Below are positions 1 through 8,443 of a DNA stretch of 64,000 bases, piece after piece. Both the position numbers and the translations under genes were made by a program. The notes beneath the pieces are model-generated. The model had not been told where the DNA came from, made no database searches, and worked only from the letters and a program-made list of their open reading frames with translations. Source of the DNA: DATMBF01 sp035559595 (GTDB taxonomy: Bacteria; Bacteroidota; Ignavibacteria; UBA10030); contig DATMBF010000048.1 of the NCBI GenBank assembly GCA_035559595.1, forward strand, positions 62,001 to 126,000. The letters are read 5' to 3'. Every line of letters starts with the position of its first letter. Position 1 is the first letter of the stretch.

Positions 1-1200
1 CACCTCAATAGCCACGGTCAGATCAATAACGACGGTAAGAAAAAAGGTCGTCAGCAAAATTGCAGCATCCGATTTCTGCCCTCGCAAGGTCTTTGCAAAG
101 CTGTGCCATTCGCTCATGTGATAAGAAACGACAATCAGAATCGCTGCGAGTGTTGCGAGAGGGATGAGCGACGCCCATTGGCCGAACAACAGCATGATGA
201 GCAAAAGCGTCAGCGCATGCACAATGGCGGAAACTGGTGTCCTCCCGCCAGTCTTGATGTTGGTTGCAGTCCGCGCAATCGCGCCCGTGGCAGGGATTCC
301 TCCAAACAGAGGACTGACAATGTTTGCCGCACCCTGCGCTACCAGTTCCATGTTCGATCGGTGCCTTGTTCCCAACATACCATCGGCCACAACGGCAGAA
401 AGGAGCGATTCAATTCCCCCAAGCAACGCAATCGTGATTGCTGGAGAGAACATTTGATTCACCAGAGTCCAACTTATCGTGGGCAGGCGAGGTTCTGGCA
501 GATGGTTCGGTACGTTTCCAAACCGACTTCCGATCGTTTCGGTAGGGATGTCGAGAAAGTGCACCAGCGCCGTTGCCACGAGAATCGCGATGAGCGAACC
601 GGGAATTCTGTGTGTAACACGTGGCCACAGGAGGATGATCAGGAGAGAACCCGCTCCTACTGCGGCGCTGGTCCAATCCAGATAAATGGACGCCTCGCTG
701 TATGCAATCCACTTCTCGACGAAGTCCGTGGGCAGGTTCTGGATTGGCAGTCCGAAAAAATCCTTAATCTGGGACGAGAAGATGATGAGAGCAATGCCGC
801 TCGTGAAGCCGACAACAACCGGATATGGAATAAATCTCAGCAATACTCCCATGCGCGCAATCCCCATCAGAACAAGCAGAACGCCTGCAATGAGGGTCGC
901 AATTGCAAGTCCCTCATATCCATACTGCCGAACAATGCTATAGATGACGACAATAAATGCCCCCGTCGGGCCGCTGATCTGAACTCGGCTTCCACCTAAG
1001 AGCGCAACGATAACACTTGCTACGATTGCCGTGTACAATCCCTGTTCTGGCTTTGCACCCGAAGCGATGGCAAATGCTATTGCGAGCGGAAGGGCGACTA
1101 TCCCCACGGTGACTCCCGCCGTTGCATCGGATATGAATTGCTTTGTGGTGTATCCTTCACGAAATACGGTGACAAACTTTGACTCAAATCGTGTAGGCAT
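1..1200 (-). CDS. SulP family inorganic anion transporter (partial, 3' end outside window)
   Basis: I read this frame by reverse-complementing the first 1200 bases: it stays open for 400 codons from an ATG at 1200 to the window edge, so the C-terminus is missing. The protein is a chain of hydrophobic helices starting with MPTRFESKF and carrying SulP hallmarks: ALPLAIAFAIASG in the first helices, QISGPTGAFIVV, and GGIPATGAIARTATN in the transporter core. SulP proteins move sulfate, bicarbonate or other anions, usually with H+ or Na+, across the inner membrane, and normally end in a cytoplasmic STAS domain that would lie outside this window. The substrate cannot be read from sequence. It is followed downstream by nothing visible, and preceded 76 bp away by the endonuclease III gene on the same strand. 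Confidence 0.93.
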   Translation of the reverse strand, partial: MPTRFESKFVTVFREGYTTKQFISDATAGVTVGIVALPLAIAFAIASGAKPEQGLYTAIVASVIVALLGGSRVQISGPTGAFIVVIYSIVRQYGYEGLAIATLIAGVLLVLMGIARMGVLLRFIPYPVVVGFTSGIALIIFSSQIKDFFGLPIQNLPTDFVEKWIAYSEASIYLDWTSAAVGAGSLLIILLWPRVTHRIPGSLIAILVATALVHFLDIPTETIGSRFGNVPNHLPEPRLPTISWTLVNQMFSPAITIALLGGIESLLSAVVADGMLGTRHRSNMELVAQGAANIVSPLFGGIPATGAIARTATNIKTGGRTPVSAIVHALTLLLIMLLFGQWASLIPLATLAAILIVVSYHMSEWHSFAKTLRGQKSDAAILLTTFFLTVVIDLTVAIEV

Positions 1201-1276
1201 TCTTCGCTCTTTTCTTCAATTCATCATCATGATACGGTCACGCAGTTGCTCCCTCACTTCCTCGCTCTTCCGCCCA

Positions 1277-2032
1277 TCATCTCCCTGCTGATTTTTTCCT
1301 TCCAACTTTCTTTGCCGCTTTGACATCGTTCTTCATCCTGGTGGTAATTCGCTTTTTTCTCACCACAGTCTGATAATACTCGCAGACCTTTGGCAGAACA
1401 CATTCGTCGCACTTTGGATTTGTCGGGCGGCAGATTTCACGACCGAGGAATGAAAAAGCCATTCCGGCATCATGCCAATCTTCCCGAGGAATTACCTCCA
1501 TCAATTGCTTCTCGAGCCTCTCGGCGTTCGTTCCCTTTGCAATGCCGATGCGCGGCGCTACTCGTATGACGTGGAGATCGACGATAATGCCTTCTGCAGG
1601 TTGACCCATTTCCCGCAAGATAACGTTTGCGGACTTCCGACCGATGCCGGACAAGCCTGTCAAGCCGTCAAGCGTTTTCGGGATCCTGCGTTCGTCCTGC
1701 ACCTGCCGCGCAATCTGAACGAGCCAGTTCGATTTCTTCCGGAAGCTGCGAACTGTGTCCAGATAAGGATAAAGCTCTTCCGGCTGTGCTCGTGACAGAT
1801 CGGCAAGCGTTGGGAAACGCTGGAAGAACGCCGGTGCAATGGCATTGATGTGCCGATCAGAATCCTGCGCCGCGAGGATCACCATGCAAACCAGCTGGTA
1901 GTGATTGTGATATTCCAGTGGATGCTTCCTGCCGCGATACTTCTCCAGCAACGGCTTAAGATGTGTCGACCAGTCCTTCAGAGACGAACTCCAGTTTAGC
2001 GTCAGCAAAACTTCAGACTTTGAACTCTTCAA
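1277..2032 (-). CDS. nth: Endonuclease III (DNA glycosylase/AP lyase)
   Basis: A base-excision repair enzyme that removes oxidised pyrimidines and cleaves the abasic site. The helix-hairpin-helix is LTGLSGIGRKSANVI with the catalytic Lys at about residue 133. The catalytic Asp is in VDLHVIRV (about 152). A [4Fe-4S] loop Cys-x6-Cys-x2-Cys-x5-Cys spans residues 201-217. At 251 aa it is somewhat longer than the usual ~210 because of a Lys/Arg-rich C-terminal tail that could aid DNA binding. The start is TTG, chosen because homology begins near residue 20, a GGGAG lies just upstream, and the next ATG would remove the conserved N-terminal helices. It lies 24 bp after the oxidoreductase gene on the same strand, so the two may be co-transcribed. 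Confidence 0.95.
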   Translation of the reverse strand: MKSSKSEVLLTLNWSSSLKDWSTHLKPLLEKYRGRKHPLEYHNHYQLVCMVILAAQDSDRHINAIAPAFFQRFPTLADLSRAQPEELYPYLDTVRSFRKKSNWLVQIARQVQDERRIPKTLDGLTGLSGIGRKSANVILREMGQPAEGIIVDLHVIRVAPRIGIAKGTNAERLEKQLMEVIPREDWHDAGMAFSFLGREICRPTNPKCDECVLPKVCEYYQTVVRKKRITTRMKNDVKAAKKVGRKKSAGR

Positions 2033-2056
2033 CTTCTCCCAACGAAATCCTCCCCT

Positions 2057-3031
2057 TCAACCTGCAACATCAATCACCACATTTCCTTTCTTATGACCGG
2101 TATCGACGTACCGATGCGCCTCGATAATCTGATCAAACGCATAACGCCGGCTGATCACCGGATTCAATTCTCCTGACTCCGCCAACTTTGCGAGGTAGAT
2201 CAGATCCTCAACCCGTTCTGGTGCTGGACCGGCGACTATCTTCTTCTTGCTCGTCAGAGTGACGAACGGGACCTGCAGCATCTGGGGGAGCGTGGCGATG
2301 ACAGCCAGAAAGCGGCCACCCGGGCGTAGCGAGCCTTTGCATCGTGCGAAGGGTGCATTGCCGACGGTGTCCATGATGATATCGTACGTCTCGCCGTTTT
2401 TCGTGAAATCCTCTTTCGTATAGTCAATAACATGCATAGCACCCAGTGATCTTACCAGGTCTACATTTGCTGCGCTACAGACGCCTGTTACTTCCGCTCC
2501 GAAGTGTCGCGCAATCTGCACCGCCGCAGTGCCGACGCCTCCTGCGGCGCCATTGATGAGTACACGTTCTCCTTTTTGGAGCTTTCCTCTTCTGAAGAAA
2601 TCCAGCGCCGTCGTCCCACCGAAGGAGAGAGCTGCGGCCTCTTCGTAACTCAGGTTGCGCGGTTTACGCAGAACGGGTCCATCTTCCCGCATACATATGT
2701 ATTCCGCATAACAGCCCATCCTGGCACCGCTGAAGGCAAAGACTTGGTCACCGACTTTGAAGCGAGTAACGTTCTTCCCGATTGCCTCTACCTCGCCGGC
2801 GAGCTCTGTGCCGAGAATCGGCTGACGTGGCTTCGAAATGCCGAACACCAACCGCACGATCAAACCGAAACCCGTGGGGACAATTAAACTCCGCGTTCGC
2901 CAGTCACCTGATGTCACCGTCGTCGCACGGATCTGAATAAGCACCTCGTTCTCTTTGGGAACCGGTTTCTCTACCTCCGCGATTCTGAGGACTTCGGGAG
3001 GGCCATAGCGATCATAGACGATAGCTTTCAC
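2057..3031 (-). CDS. MDR-family NAD(P)-dependent oxidoreductase (quinone oxidoreductase-like)
   Basis: A 324-residue medium-chain dehydrogenase/reductase. The N-terminal GroES-like domain starts MKAIVYDRYGPPEVL and contains LGTELAGEVEAIG. The Rossmann nucleotide site is NGAAGGVGTAAVQIA, followed by the typical DYTKEDF and a 'DTVGN' stretch. The catalytic and structural zinc ligands of classical alcohol dehydrogenases are not apparent, which points to the zinc-independent quinone-reductase/enoyl-reductase branch. The start codon is GTG. Annotation pipelines usually call such proteins 'NAD(P)-dependent alcohol dehydrogenase', but the physiological substrate is unknown. Genes on either side give no pathway clue. 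Confidence 0.88.
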   Translation of the reverse strand: MKAIVYDRYGPPEVLRIAEVEKPVPKENEVLIQIRATTVTSGDWRTRSLIVPTGFGLIVRLVFGISKPRQPILGTELAGEVEAIGKNVTRFKVGDQVFAFSGARMGCYAEYICMREDGPVLRKPRNLSYEEAAALSFGGTTALDFFRRGKLQKGERVLINGAAGGVGTAAVQIARHFGAEVTGVCSAANVDLVRSLGAMHVIDYTKEDFTKNGETYDIIMDTVGNAPFARCKGSLRPGGRFLAVIATLPQMLQVPFVTLTSKKKIVAGPAPERVEDLIYLAKLAESGELNPVISRRYAFDQIIEAHRYVDTGHKKGNVVIDVAG

Positions 3032-3033
3032 GG

Positions 3034-3207
3034 GTTGTTTAACAAATGATCAGCCAAGTTGCGGCGTTACGAATTGGCCACTTGCACATATGTTGTTGTT
3101 GACTCAAAAGCTGCCCCTATTCGATTCGAATCAACGATCGGTACCGGATTGTCTTTCGATGGATTGATGGTAATGCCAAAGACGTCCTGATCCCTGATTA
3201 TCATTGA
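3034..3207 (+). pseudogene. Decayed higB toxin remnant (RelE/HigB family)
   Basis: Immediately before higA, bases 3112-3207 read in one frame as a recognisable HigB C-terminus: YSIRINDRYRIVFRWIDG followed by NAKDVLIPDYH and a stop. HigB/RelE toxins end almost exactly this way (SIRINDQWRI...VDYH). Upstream in that frame there is a stop at 3100-3102. A different frame shows KLRRYELATC, resembling the middle helix of HigB, so the 5' half appears shortened and frame-shifted. No intact start or full-length toxin (~92 aa) can be built before the divergent gene at 3031. The match of the C-terminus is clear; the interpretation of the degenerate upstream part is inference. Confidence 0.72.
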
Positions 3208-3219
3208 AAGGAACCGTTC

Positions 3220-3489
3220 ATGATTCCAAAGAACCGAAAACCAACGCATCCCGGAAAGATTCTGCTCGAAGAGTTTCTCAAGCCGATGGGCATGAGCCAG
3301 ATCGAATTTGCCAAGAAGATGGGTGTTCCCATACAACGAGTGAACACACTTATCAATGGAAAGCGAAATATGACCGCTGAAACGGCCATTCTTCTTTCGC
3401 GAATTCTGAAGACATCGTCTGAGTTCTGGATGAACCTTCAAGTAGCATACGATCTTTACGAGGCCAGGGAAGCGATGAAAGCCGCTTGA
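3220..3489 (+). CDS. higA: HigA-family antitoxin (XRE helix-turn-helix)
   Basis: An 89-residue protein with the HigA signature HPGKILLEEFLKPMG at its N-terminus and an XRE-type helix-turn-helix (about residues 24-62: SQIEFAKKMGVPIQRVNTLI...KRNMTAETA). Residues SSEFWMNLQ in the C-terminal helix are characteristic of the family. HigA normally binds and neutralises the HigB mRNA interferase and represses the operon. The start ATG follows AAGGAACC at good spacing and lies 12 bp after the HigB stop, the usual higB-higA order. The toxin appears broken, so this is probably an orphan antitoxin retained for DNA binding or protection against related toxins. It converges on the ActB-like gene. Confidence 0.93.
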   Translation: MIPKNRKPTHPGKILLEEFLKPMGMSQIEFAKKMGVPIQRVNTLINGKRNMTAETAILLSRILKTSSEFWMNLQVAYDLYEAREAMKAA

Positions 3490-3548
3490 GCATCGCTTCT
3501 CTGTTGGCATTATTCCTTCCTCCATGCGCTGTTCGGTGAAGAATCCCG

Positions 3549-6500
3549 TCACTCCCTGATCTCCTTCAAATACACCACTGCGGGTTGCGTATTAAGCTCC
3601 TCTAACACTCGATACCCTCGTGCTTTGTTCTTTTCTCTCAATTTGCTCGCCGTGCTCTCGGGATTCTTCAAATCTCCAAAGACAATAGCCTGAGATGGAC
3701 ACGATTGCTGGCAGGCGGTGAGAATCTCCCCATCGTTTACGGCTCGACCTTCAAGCTTGGCGGAGTTTTTCGCTTCAACGATTCGCTGCACACAGAAGGT
3801 GCACTTTTCCATTACGCCTTTTGTGCGGACCGTGACGTCCGGGTTCAATTGCCAGTTCAGAGGCTCCGGCCATTCGTAATCGAACCAATTGAAGCGGCGG
3901 ACTTTATAGGGACAATTGTTCGAACAGTAGCGTGTTCCGACGCAACGATTGTACACCTGTGCATTCAATCCCTCCGGTGTGTGATACGAGGCGTAGACGG
4001 GACACACTGGTTCACACGGCGCGTTGTCGCAATGCTGGCAGAGCATCGGCAGGAATTCGGCTTTTGGCGAGTATGAAGCAGAGGTGTCTTTCGGCGGATC
4101 ATCGAAGTACCGCTCGATTCTCAGCCAGGAAAGCTCACGTCCAAGCTCGACCTGTTTCTTGCCGACCACGGGCACATTGTTCTCTGCGTAACAGGCTGTA
4201 ACACACGCACTGCAACCCGTGCACTTGTCGAGATCGATCGTCATTCCCCATCTGTAGTGGGGGTGATCGTGCGGCTCATACATCGATGCACTGCCGGGCT
4301 CACCATGTTTCGGTTTGCGCACCTCAGAATCGGATTCCGCCAACTCCTTCGTTTGCCGTAACAGTTCTTCAACCGTAACCATCTGCACGATATTTCGACC
4401 ATGGAGATAATCACTGCCTGCGACATCGGCGAAATCAATTTTCTTGCCGCGATTCACTACTCGCACGGGAATATTCGACCACTTCAATCCGCCGGAACTT
4501 TCCAGAGGAAGGGGAGGAAGAATGGAATAAACATTTGCTCCATACCCTTTTGCATATCGGCCGTATTCCGTATGACCCTGTCCGATCGGCACCGCAATTG
4601 TGCCGGGACGAATGCCGGCATAGACATACGCGGGAAGCTCGATTGTGCCGTGTGCAGTTGTGAGCTGCAGAATGTGTCCGCGCTCGACACCGAGATTCTT
4701 TGCATCATCGGGATGGATCTCTACCCAGTTTTCCCAAGTAATTTGCGTCATCGGATCCGGCAGCTCCTGAAGCCACGGTTTGTTTGCACCGCGACCATCG
4801 TAGTGAGTCAGCGATGGGTAGGTTGTGAAAACGAATTCCGACTCGGTCCCTTGTCGATGTGCAGTGTTCTGAAACTGTGCCATCATTGGTCGGAGATCTG
4901 CAGCCGAACTTCTCCAACGCAAGCGAACGGGCTGCGGCCGCCGTTCAGGAAACACCCCTCCATTGGCCAGTGCCTCTGTCCACCAGACCTCGAACTCCTG
5001 CCGTGAGCCAATTTGCCTTTGAAGCATCCGCCATCGAGCTTTGACGTATTCATAGAATGGCTGCTCGGTTTTCGAAAAGGTCGTTCGGTTCGTCAACGAA
5101 TCCTTCAACTGAATCAACACGTCCCCCAGCATCCGCGTGGACTTAAACACGGGTTGCATCACCGGTTGCATGAGTCCGTACACCCCCTCATAAGGCTCAT
5201 AGTCCCCCCATGATTCAAGTGAAGTGTGAATGGGAAGGATGAGATGCGCTTCTGCGGTTGTCTCATCCATGAAGCTCGAGAAGGCGACGGTGAGCGGAAC
5301 CTTCTTCATCGCCTTTGTGAAATTGCCTTGTGGCGGTGTGGAAAAAACCGGATTGGTTTCGGTAAAGAAAAGGATCGATATCTCTCCCTGCTCCATCGCT
5401 TGCACAAACAGGTTGAGGTCCGCGTAGGAATTGAGGCGGGAGAGTGTCGATGGCCGATCAAAATGAACAGTGCGCCCGATGTTGCCGCAGACCAGATTCA
5501 ACAGGTTAATGGCGGTCAGCGTGGCGACTTCCGTTTCGCTTCCGATGATCGTGCCGCCCCCAATGGCCAGTCCAGGTCGTGCCTTGGCGAACTCCTCAGC
5601 AAGTGCTCGAAGACGAGGCCCAGGAATTCCGGTCATCTCCGCCACCTGGCTCGGTGCAAATCCACGGATCATCCCAAGGATTTCATTAGAATCAGCCAGC
5701 GAAATCCCCTGTGCCATTCCGCCGGTGAGAATGATGTTCAGGAGACCGAGCGCGAGGGCACCCTCGGTTCCGGGTTTCGGGGCAATCCACTCATCTGCGT
5801 TCGCTGCGGTCATCGAGAGTCGCGGCCCGACATACACATGGCGGTTGACTTTAGAATCCTTGAACTCACGTGCGGTGGCGAAGTCCTTAGCGTGACCGAC
5901 TGGAGAGAGCCAGGTTTCGAGGAAATCGGCGCCGAATGAGAGAATGAACTTGGCGGAAGCGATGTCGTATGACGGGATTTGCGCATGTCCAAACGAAAAC
6001 GCGTTGGCCCGCTTCATCGCTTCGTAAGCAATTGGCTCGTAACGGATGCGGCGTCGTGATCCGACAGCGGTGAGAAACTCGTCGATCAAGCCATCGAGCG
6101 ATCCTGTGAGGTGCGGCGTCAACCATGCGATCCCTGAGCCACGGCCCTGCTTCAGGACACCTTTCAAAGAGGAAAGGAGAAACTCCTCTGCCTGCTGCCA
6201 GGTAAGCTGTTCCCACGATCCATCAGAACGTTTGCGAAGAGGATGCTGAACGCGGTCGGGATTGTACAAACCCTGCAGAGAAGCCTGTCCTCGCGCACAA
6301 AGAGCGCCTCGATTGACAGGGTGCAACGGGTTTCCTTCGACTTTTACCGCCCGTCCTTCACGCACACGGACGTGAAGGCCACATCCGGCCGGACATTCGC
6401 GGCAGACGGTTGCGTACCAGACCGCCTTGCCCGGAACGATCTCCTCATGAGGAATCACGTACGGAATCAGCGACTGCGGTCGCTTCGGCGTGCAGGAGGG

Positions 6501-6563
6501 GAGTGCCGTGGCGACGGTGGCCGTGCTGAGGATTCTTAGGAAGTCTCTTCGTTTCAGATCCAT
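3549..6563 (-). CDS. ActB-like molybdopterin oxidoreductase / Fe-S fusion protein, Tat-exported
   Basis: A 1004-residue fusion. The N-terminus has a twin-arginine motif (KRRDFLRIL) followed by a short hydrophobic stretch and LPSC at residue 24, suggesting a Tat-exported lipoprotein. Residues ~50-750 are a molybdopterin-oxidoreductase fold; Cys54-x2-Cys57-x3-Cys61-x27-Cys89 forms a possible [4Fe-4S] site. The C-terminal ~235 residues are a four-cluster ferredoxin unit: CTGCSACVTAC, CQHCDNAPCEPVC, CVGTRYCSNNC and CTFC...CQQSC. In the third group a Thr replaces one Cys, as expected for a [3Fe-4S] cluster. Length and order match ActB of alternative complex III. It lies 13 bp after the pentaheme gene and ends the operon. 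No ActC/NrfD, ActD, ActE or ActF gene is visible here. Whether a molybdenum cofactor is bound cannot be told. Confidence 0.88.
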   Translation of the reverse strand: MDLKRRDFLRILSTATVATALPSCTPKRPQSLIPYVIPHEEIVPGKAVWYATVCRECPAGCGLHVRVREGRAVKVEGNPLHPVNRGALCARGQASLQGLYNPDRVQHPLRKRSDGSWEQLTWQQAEEFLLSSLKGVLKQGRGSGIAWLTPHLTGSLDGLIDEFLTAVGSRRRIRYEPIAYEAMKRANAFSFGHAQIPSYDIASAKFILSFGADFLETWLSPVGHAKDFATAREFKDSKVNRHVYVGPRLSMTAANADEWIAPKPGTEGALALGLLNIILTGGMAQGISLADSNEILGMIRGFAPSQVAEMTGIPGPRLRALAEEFAKARPGLAIGGGTIIGSETEVATLTAINLLNLVCGNIGRTVHFDRPSTLSRLNSYADLNLFVQAMEQGEISILFFTETNPVFSTPPQGNFTKAMKKVPLTVAFSSFMDETTAEAHLILPIHTSLESWGDYEPYEGVYGLMQPVMQPVFKSTRMLGDVLIQLKDSLTNRTTFSKTEQPFYEYVKARWRMLQRQIGSRQEFEVWWTEALANGGVFPERRPQPVRLRWRSSAADLRPMMAQFQNTAHRQGTESEFVFTTYPSLTHYDGRGANKPWLQELPDPMTQITWENWVEIHPDDAKNLGVERGHILQLTTAHGTIELPAYVYAGIRPGTIAVPIGQGHTEYGRYAKGYGANVYSILPPLPLESSGGLKWSNIPVRVVNRGKKIDFADVAGSDYLHGRNIVQMVTVEELLRQTKELAESDSEVRKPKHGEPGSASMYEPHDHPHYRWGMTIDLDKCTGCSACVTACYAENNVPVVGKKQVELGRELSWLRIERYFDDPPKDTSASYSPKAEFLPMLCQHCDNAPCEPVCPVYASYHTPEGLNAQVYNRCVGTRYCSNNCPYKVRRFNWFDYEWPEPLNWQLNPDVTVRTKGVMEKCTFCVQRIVEAKNSAKLEGRAVNDGEILTACQQSCPSQAIVFGDLKNPESTASKLREKNKARGYRVLEELNTQPAVVYLKEIRE

Positions 6564-6576
6564 GGAATCCTCTTAC

Positions 6577-7083
6577 CTATCGGTGGCAAACATAACAATC
6601 AATACTCGCTTTGTTCTCACGATGGCAATCCACACAAAAAGTCATGTTGTTGAGTTCGACGAATGGCTTCACCTCTGCCATCGAGGCGACATCGCCGTGG
6701 CAGACATTGCAGTCTATCCCCTTGGCAATGTGTGGCGCGTGATTAAAGAAAACGAAATCGGCGACGCGATTCACTTTCATCCAACGAATCGGTTCCCTGG
6801 CCTCCCATGCCTGGCGGATTCTGATCACCTCAGGCTTCGTTGCTGCAACCAGTTGATGGCAGCCCATGCACGTTTGCACCGAAGGAATGACCGCTGCTGT
6901 CCCTGATCGAACTCCACTGTGGCAATACTGACACGCGATTTGGTACTCTCCGGCATGCTTTGCATGGCTAAAAGCGATTGGCTGGCGAGGAGCCGTTTCC
7001 GGACGCTCACAACCGACAATCGAAAGGATCGAAATGCATCCAAAGGCAAAGCAAAGGTAGATTGCTTTTACCAGCCGTGTCAT
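6577..7083 (-). CDS. Pentaheme cytochrome c (ActA-like / cytochrome c7-type)
   Basis: A 168-residue periplasmic multihaem protein with five CxxCH haem sites: CQYCH, CMGCH, CNVCH, CVDCH and CYVCH. The N-terminus MTRLVKAIYLCF...SIVGCERPE is a lipoprotein-type signal with a Cys at about residue 25, so it is probably membrane-tethered on the outside. The ATG at 7083 is preferred over an upstream extension because it overlaps the stop of the preceding gene (ATGA) and begins directly with the signal peptide. ActA of alternative complex III is also a pentahaem protein encoded next to actB. It would carry electrons between the ActB-like protein and the cbb3 oxidase cytochromes; this is inferred from the operon. 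Confidence 0.9.
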   Translation of the reverse strand: MTRLVKAIYLCFAFGCISILSIVGCERPETAPRQPIAFSHAKHAGEYQIACQYCHSGVRSGTAAVIPSVQTCMGCHQLVAATKPEVIRIRQAWEAREPIRWMKVNRVADFVFFNHAPHIAKGIDCNVCHGDVASMAEVKPFVELNNMTFCVDCHRENKASIDCYVCHR

Positions 7084-7730
7084 TTCTGAGTCATCCTTAC
7101 GCGGACAAGTTCGGAAGAAGTCCAAGGGGGACGTACGCCGTATTTCGTGCGCAACGCGGCAACATCTTCCGGTTTCACCGCAGGGGCAGCATTTCCCCAT
7201 GAAGCACGGGCGTGTGTCAAGACTGCTGCGATCTCCTCGTCGGAGAGCTTATCGTGGAAGGGAGGCATCTTGTTGTTGTACGTCGATCCACGGACAGTGA
7301 TGGGGCCTTCAAGCCCATATAACACGATTCTGACAGGGGTCTCAATGTCTTCGAGCAACCACTCCGATCCGACGAGAGGCGGGTACTGTCCGGCGACACC
7401 AAGTCCATTCGGTTGATGACAAGTTTGGCAAACGCCGACGTACACCAAATCCCCTTTCACTTCTTTCTTGAGTGGTGTTGTCTGTGCAAGCTGCGGCTGT
7501 TCCACTTCATGAGCAATGGTTGTCCATGAGCCGCTGTAGCGTCCGAGGTAGAATCCCATAGCAAAGAGAAGAAGCACGCTGATTGTCCAGACCCACCAGG
7601 GTGGCGGCTCGAAGCCCTCTTCTGGTTCTTCCTGTTCTCGCGCGACAATCCGTTGATGGATGGTGTTGACGTGAACGTCGTCGGTGTCGCGGAATTCTGG
7701 TTCACCGGGTTGTGGTTTATCCTTAGCCAT
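7080..7730 (-). CDS. CcoP-like membrane-anchored monohaem cytochrome c
   Basis: A 216-residue protein with a charged N-terminal part (HVNTIHQRIVAREQ), one transmembrane helix at about residues 46-66 (WWVWTISVLLLFAMGFYLG) and a C-terminal cytochrome c domain with a single site CQTCH plus a late Met in NKMPPF that can be the second haem ligand. Its position after ccoNO matches CcoP, but canonical CcoP has two haem c domains and this has one. Its stop overlaps the pentahaem gene start by 4 bp, so translation is coupled. It probably delivers electrons to CcoO/CcoN, possibly taking them from the pentahaem protein; that route is inference. Confidence 0.85.
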   Translation of the reverse strand: MAKDKPQPGEPEFRDTDDVHVNTIHQRIVAREQEEPEEGFEPPPWWVWTISVLLLFAMGFYLGRYSGSWTTIAHEVEQPQLAQTTPLKKEVKGDLVYVGVCQTCHQPNGLGVAGQYPPLVGSEWLLEDIETPVRIVLYGLEGPITVRGSTYNNKMPPFHDKLSDEEIAAVLTHARASWGNAAPAVKPEDVAALRTKYGVRPPWTSSELVRVRMTQK

Positions 7731-7748
7731 GATCAGAATTGATTCCGG

Positions 7749-8357
7749 TTATCTCGCTCTCATCTCTCCCGCTTTTCCTTGTGTAACGGGATATGACCGA
7801 TCCAGGCTCAAGAGGTAACGCGTCAGTGCGAGCGCCTCTCGTTTGGCCACGACGACCTTTCCTTTTGGGGCTATCGAATCGGGCAATACCAAAACACGAT
7901 CGTTGGGCCCGGGAGTCGGTTTCTCTTCAAACAAGTACGGAAACGGCGGCATGATGGAGCCGGGAGCAACAAGACGAGGATTGTAGAGATGGAGAAGATG
8001 CCACTCCTCACTTGGTTGTCGTACAGCAATGTTCATCAGGTCTGGGCCTGTTCGCATTGTGCCGAGTAAGTGTGGCTTATCGTACACATAGTCGGCAGGG
8101 ACGGAGGGCCGGCCCCAAAAGCGTGCCTGGTCGGACCCGAATCCTTCCGGTCGCACCTGCTGGCTGTGACAGTAGACACAGCCTTCACGGATGTAAATCG
8201 ATCGGCCGTAGAGCTCTTCTTCGGTGTAGCGCTGGAGACCCTCGGGGGGCTGGATTTCCGAGATCATAAAGTCGGGGATGCCGACGAGTGCTGCCCAGCC
8301 AAGCACGAGTGTTGCGAGGACGCCGAAGAAGAACAAGAGTGAGCGGATGAACATCAT
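7749..8357 (-). CDS. ccoO: cbb3-type cytochrome c oxidase subunit II (monohaem cytochrome c)
   Basis: A 202-residue protein with an N-terminal membrane anchor (MMFIRSLLFFFGVLATLVLG) and the CcoO signature IREGCVYCHSQQVRP, one haem c site followed by the diagnostic SQQVRP. RTGPDL and the later PGSIMPPFPYLF provide the distal Met region. CcoO accepts electrons on the periplasmic side and passes them to the CcoN haem b. The start could be either of two adjacent ATGs (8357 or 8354). It lies 86 bp after ccoN and 18 bp before the next cytochrome gene. Confidence 0.95.
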   Translation of the reverse strand: MMFIRSLLFFFGVLATLVLGWAALVGIPDFMISEIQPPEGLQRYTEEELYGRSIYIREGCVYCHSQQVRPEGFGSDQARFWGRPSVPADYVYDKPHLLGTMRTGPDLMNIAVRQPSEEWHLLHLYNPRLVAPGSIMPPFPYLFEEKPTPGPNDRVLVLPDSIAPKGKVVVAKREALALTRYLLSLDRSYPVTQGKAGEMRAR

Positions 8358-8443
8358 TGGTGTATTAGCGTTTCAGTCGCCGGTTCAATAGCTGATCAGC
8401 GGATGATCATTACGAGCTTGCGTTCCTGTGCAGTGACATTTCC

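Noticed and set aside
103..999. A long plus-strand open frame at the start of the window
   Set aside because: It is antisense to the clearly conserved SulP transporter; its translation is Arg/Asn/Cys-rich without any fold pattern.
3067..3552. A minus-strand frame over the antitoxin
   Set aside because: It lies across higA and the higB remnant, both of which have recognisable family motifs on the other strand.
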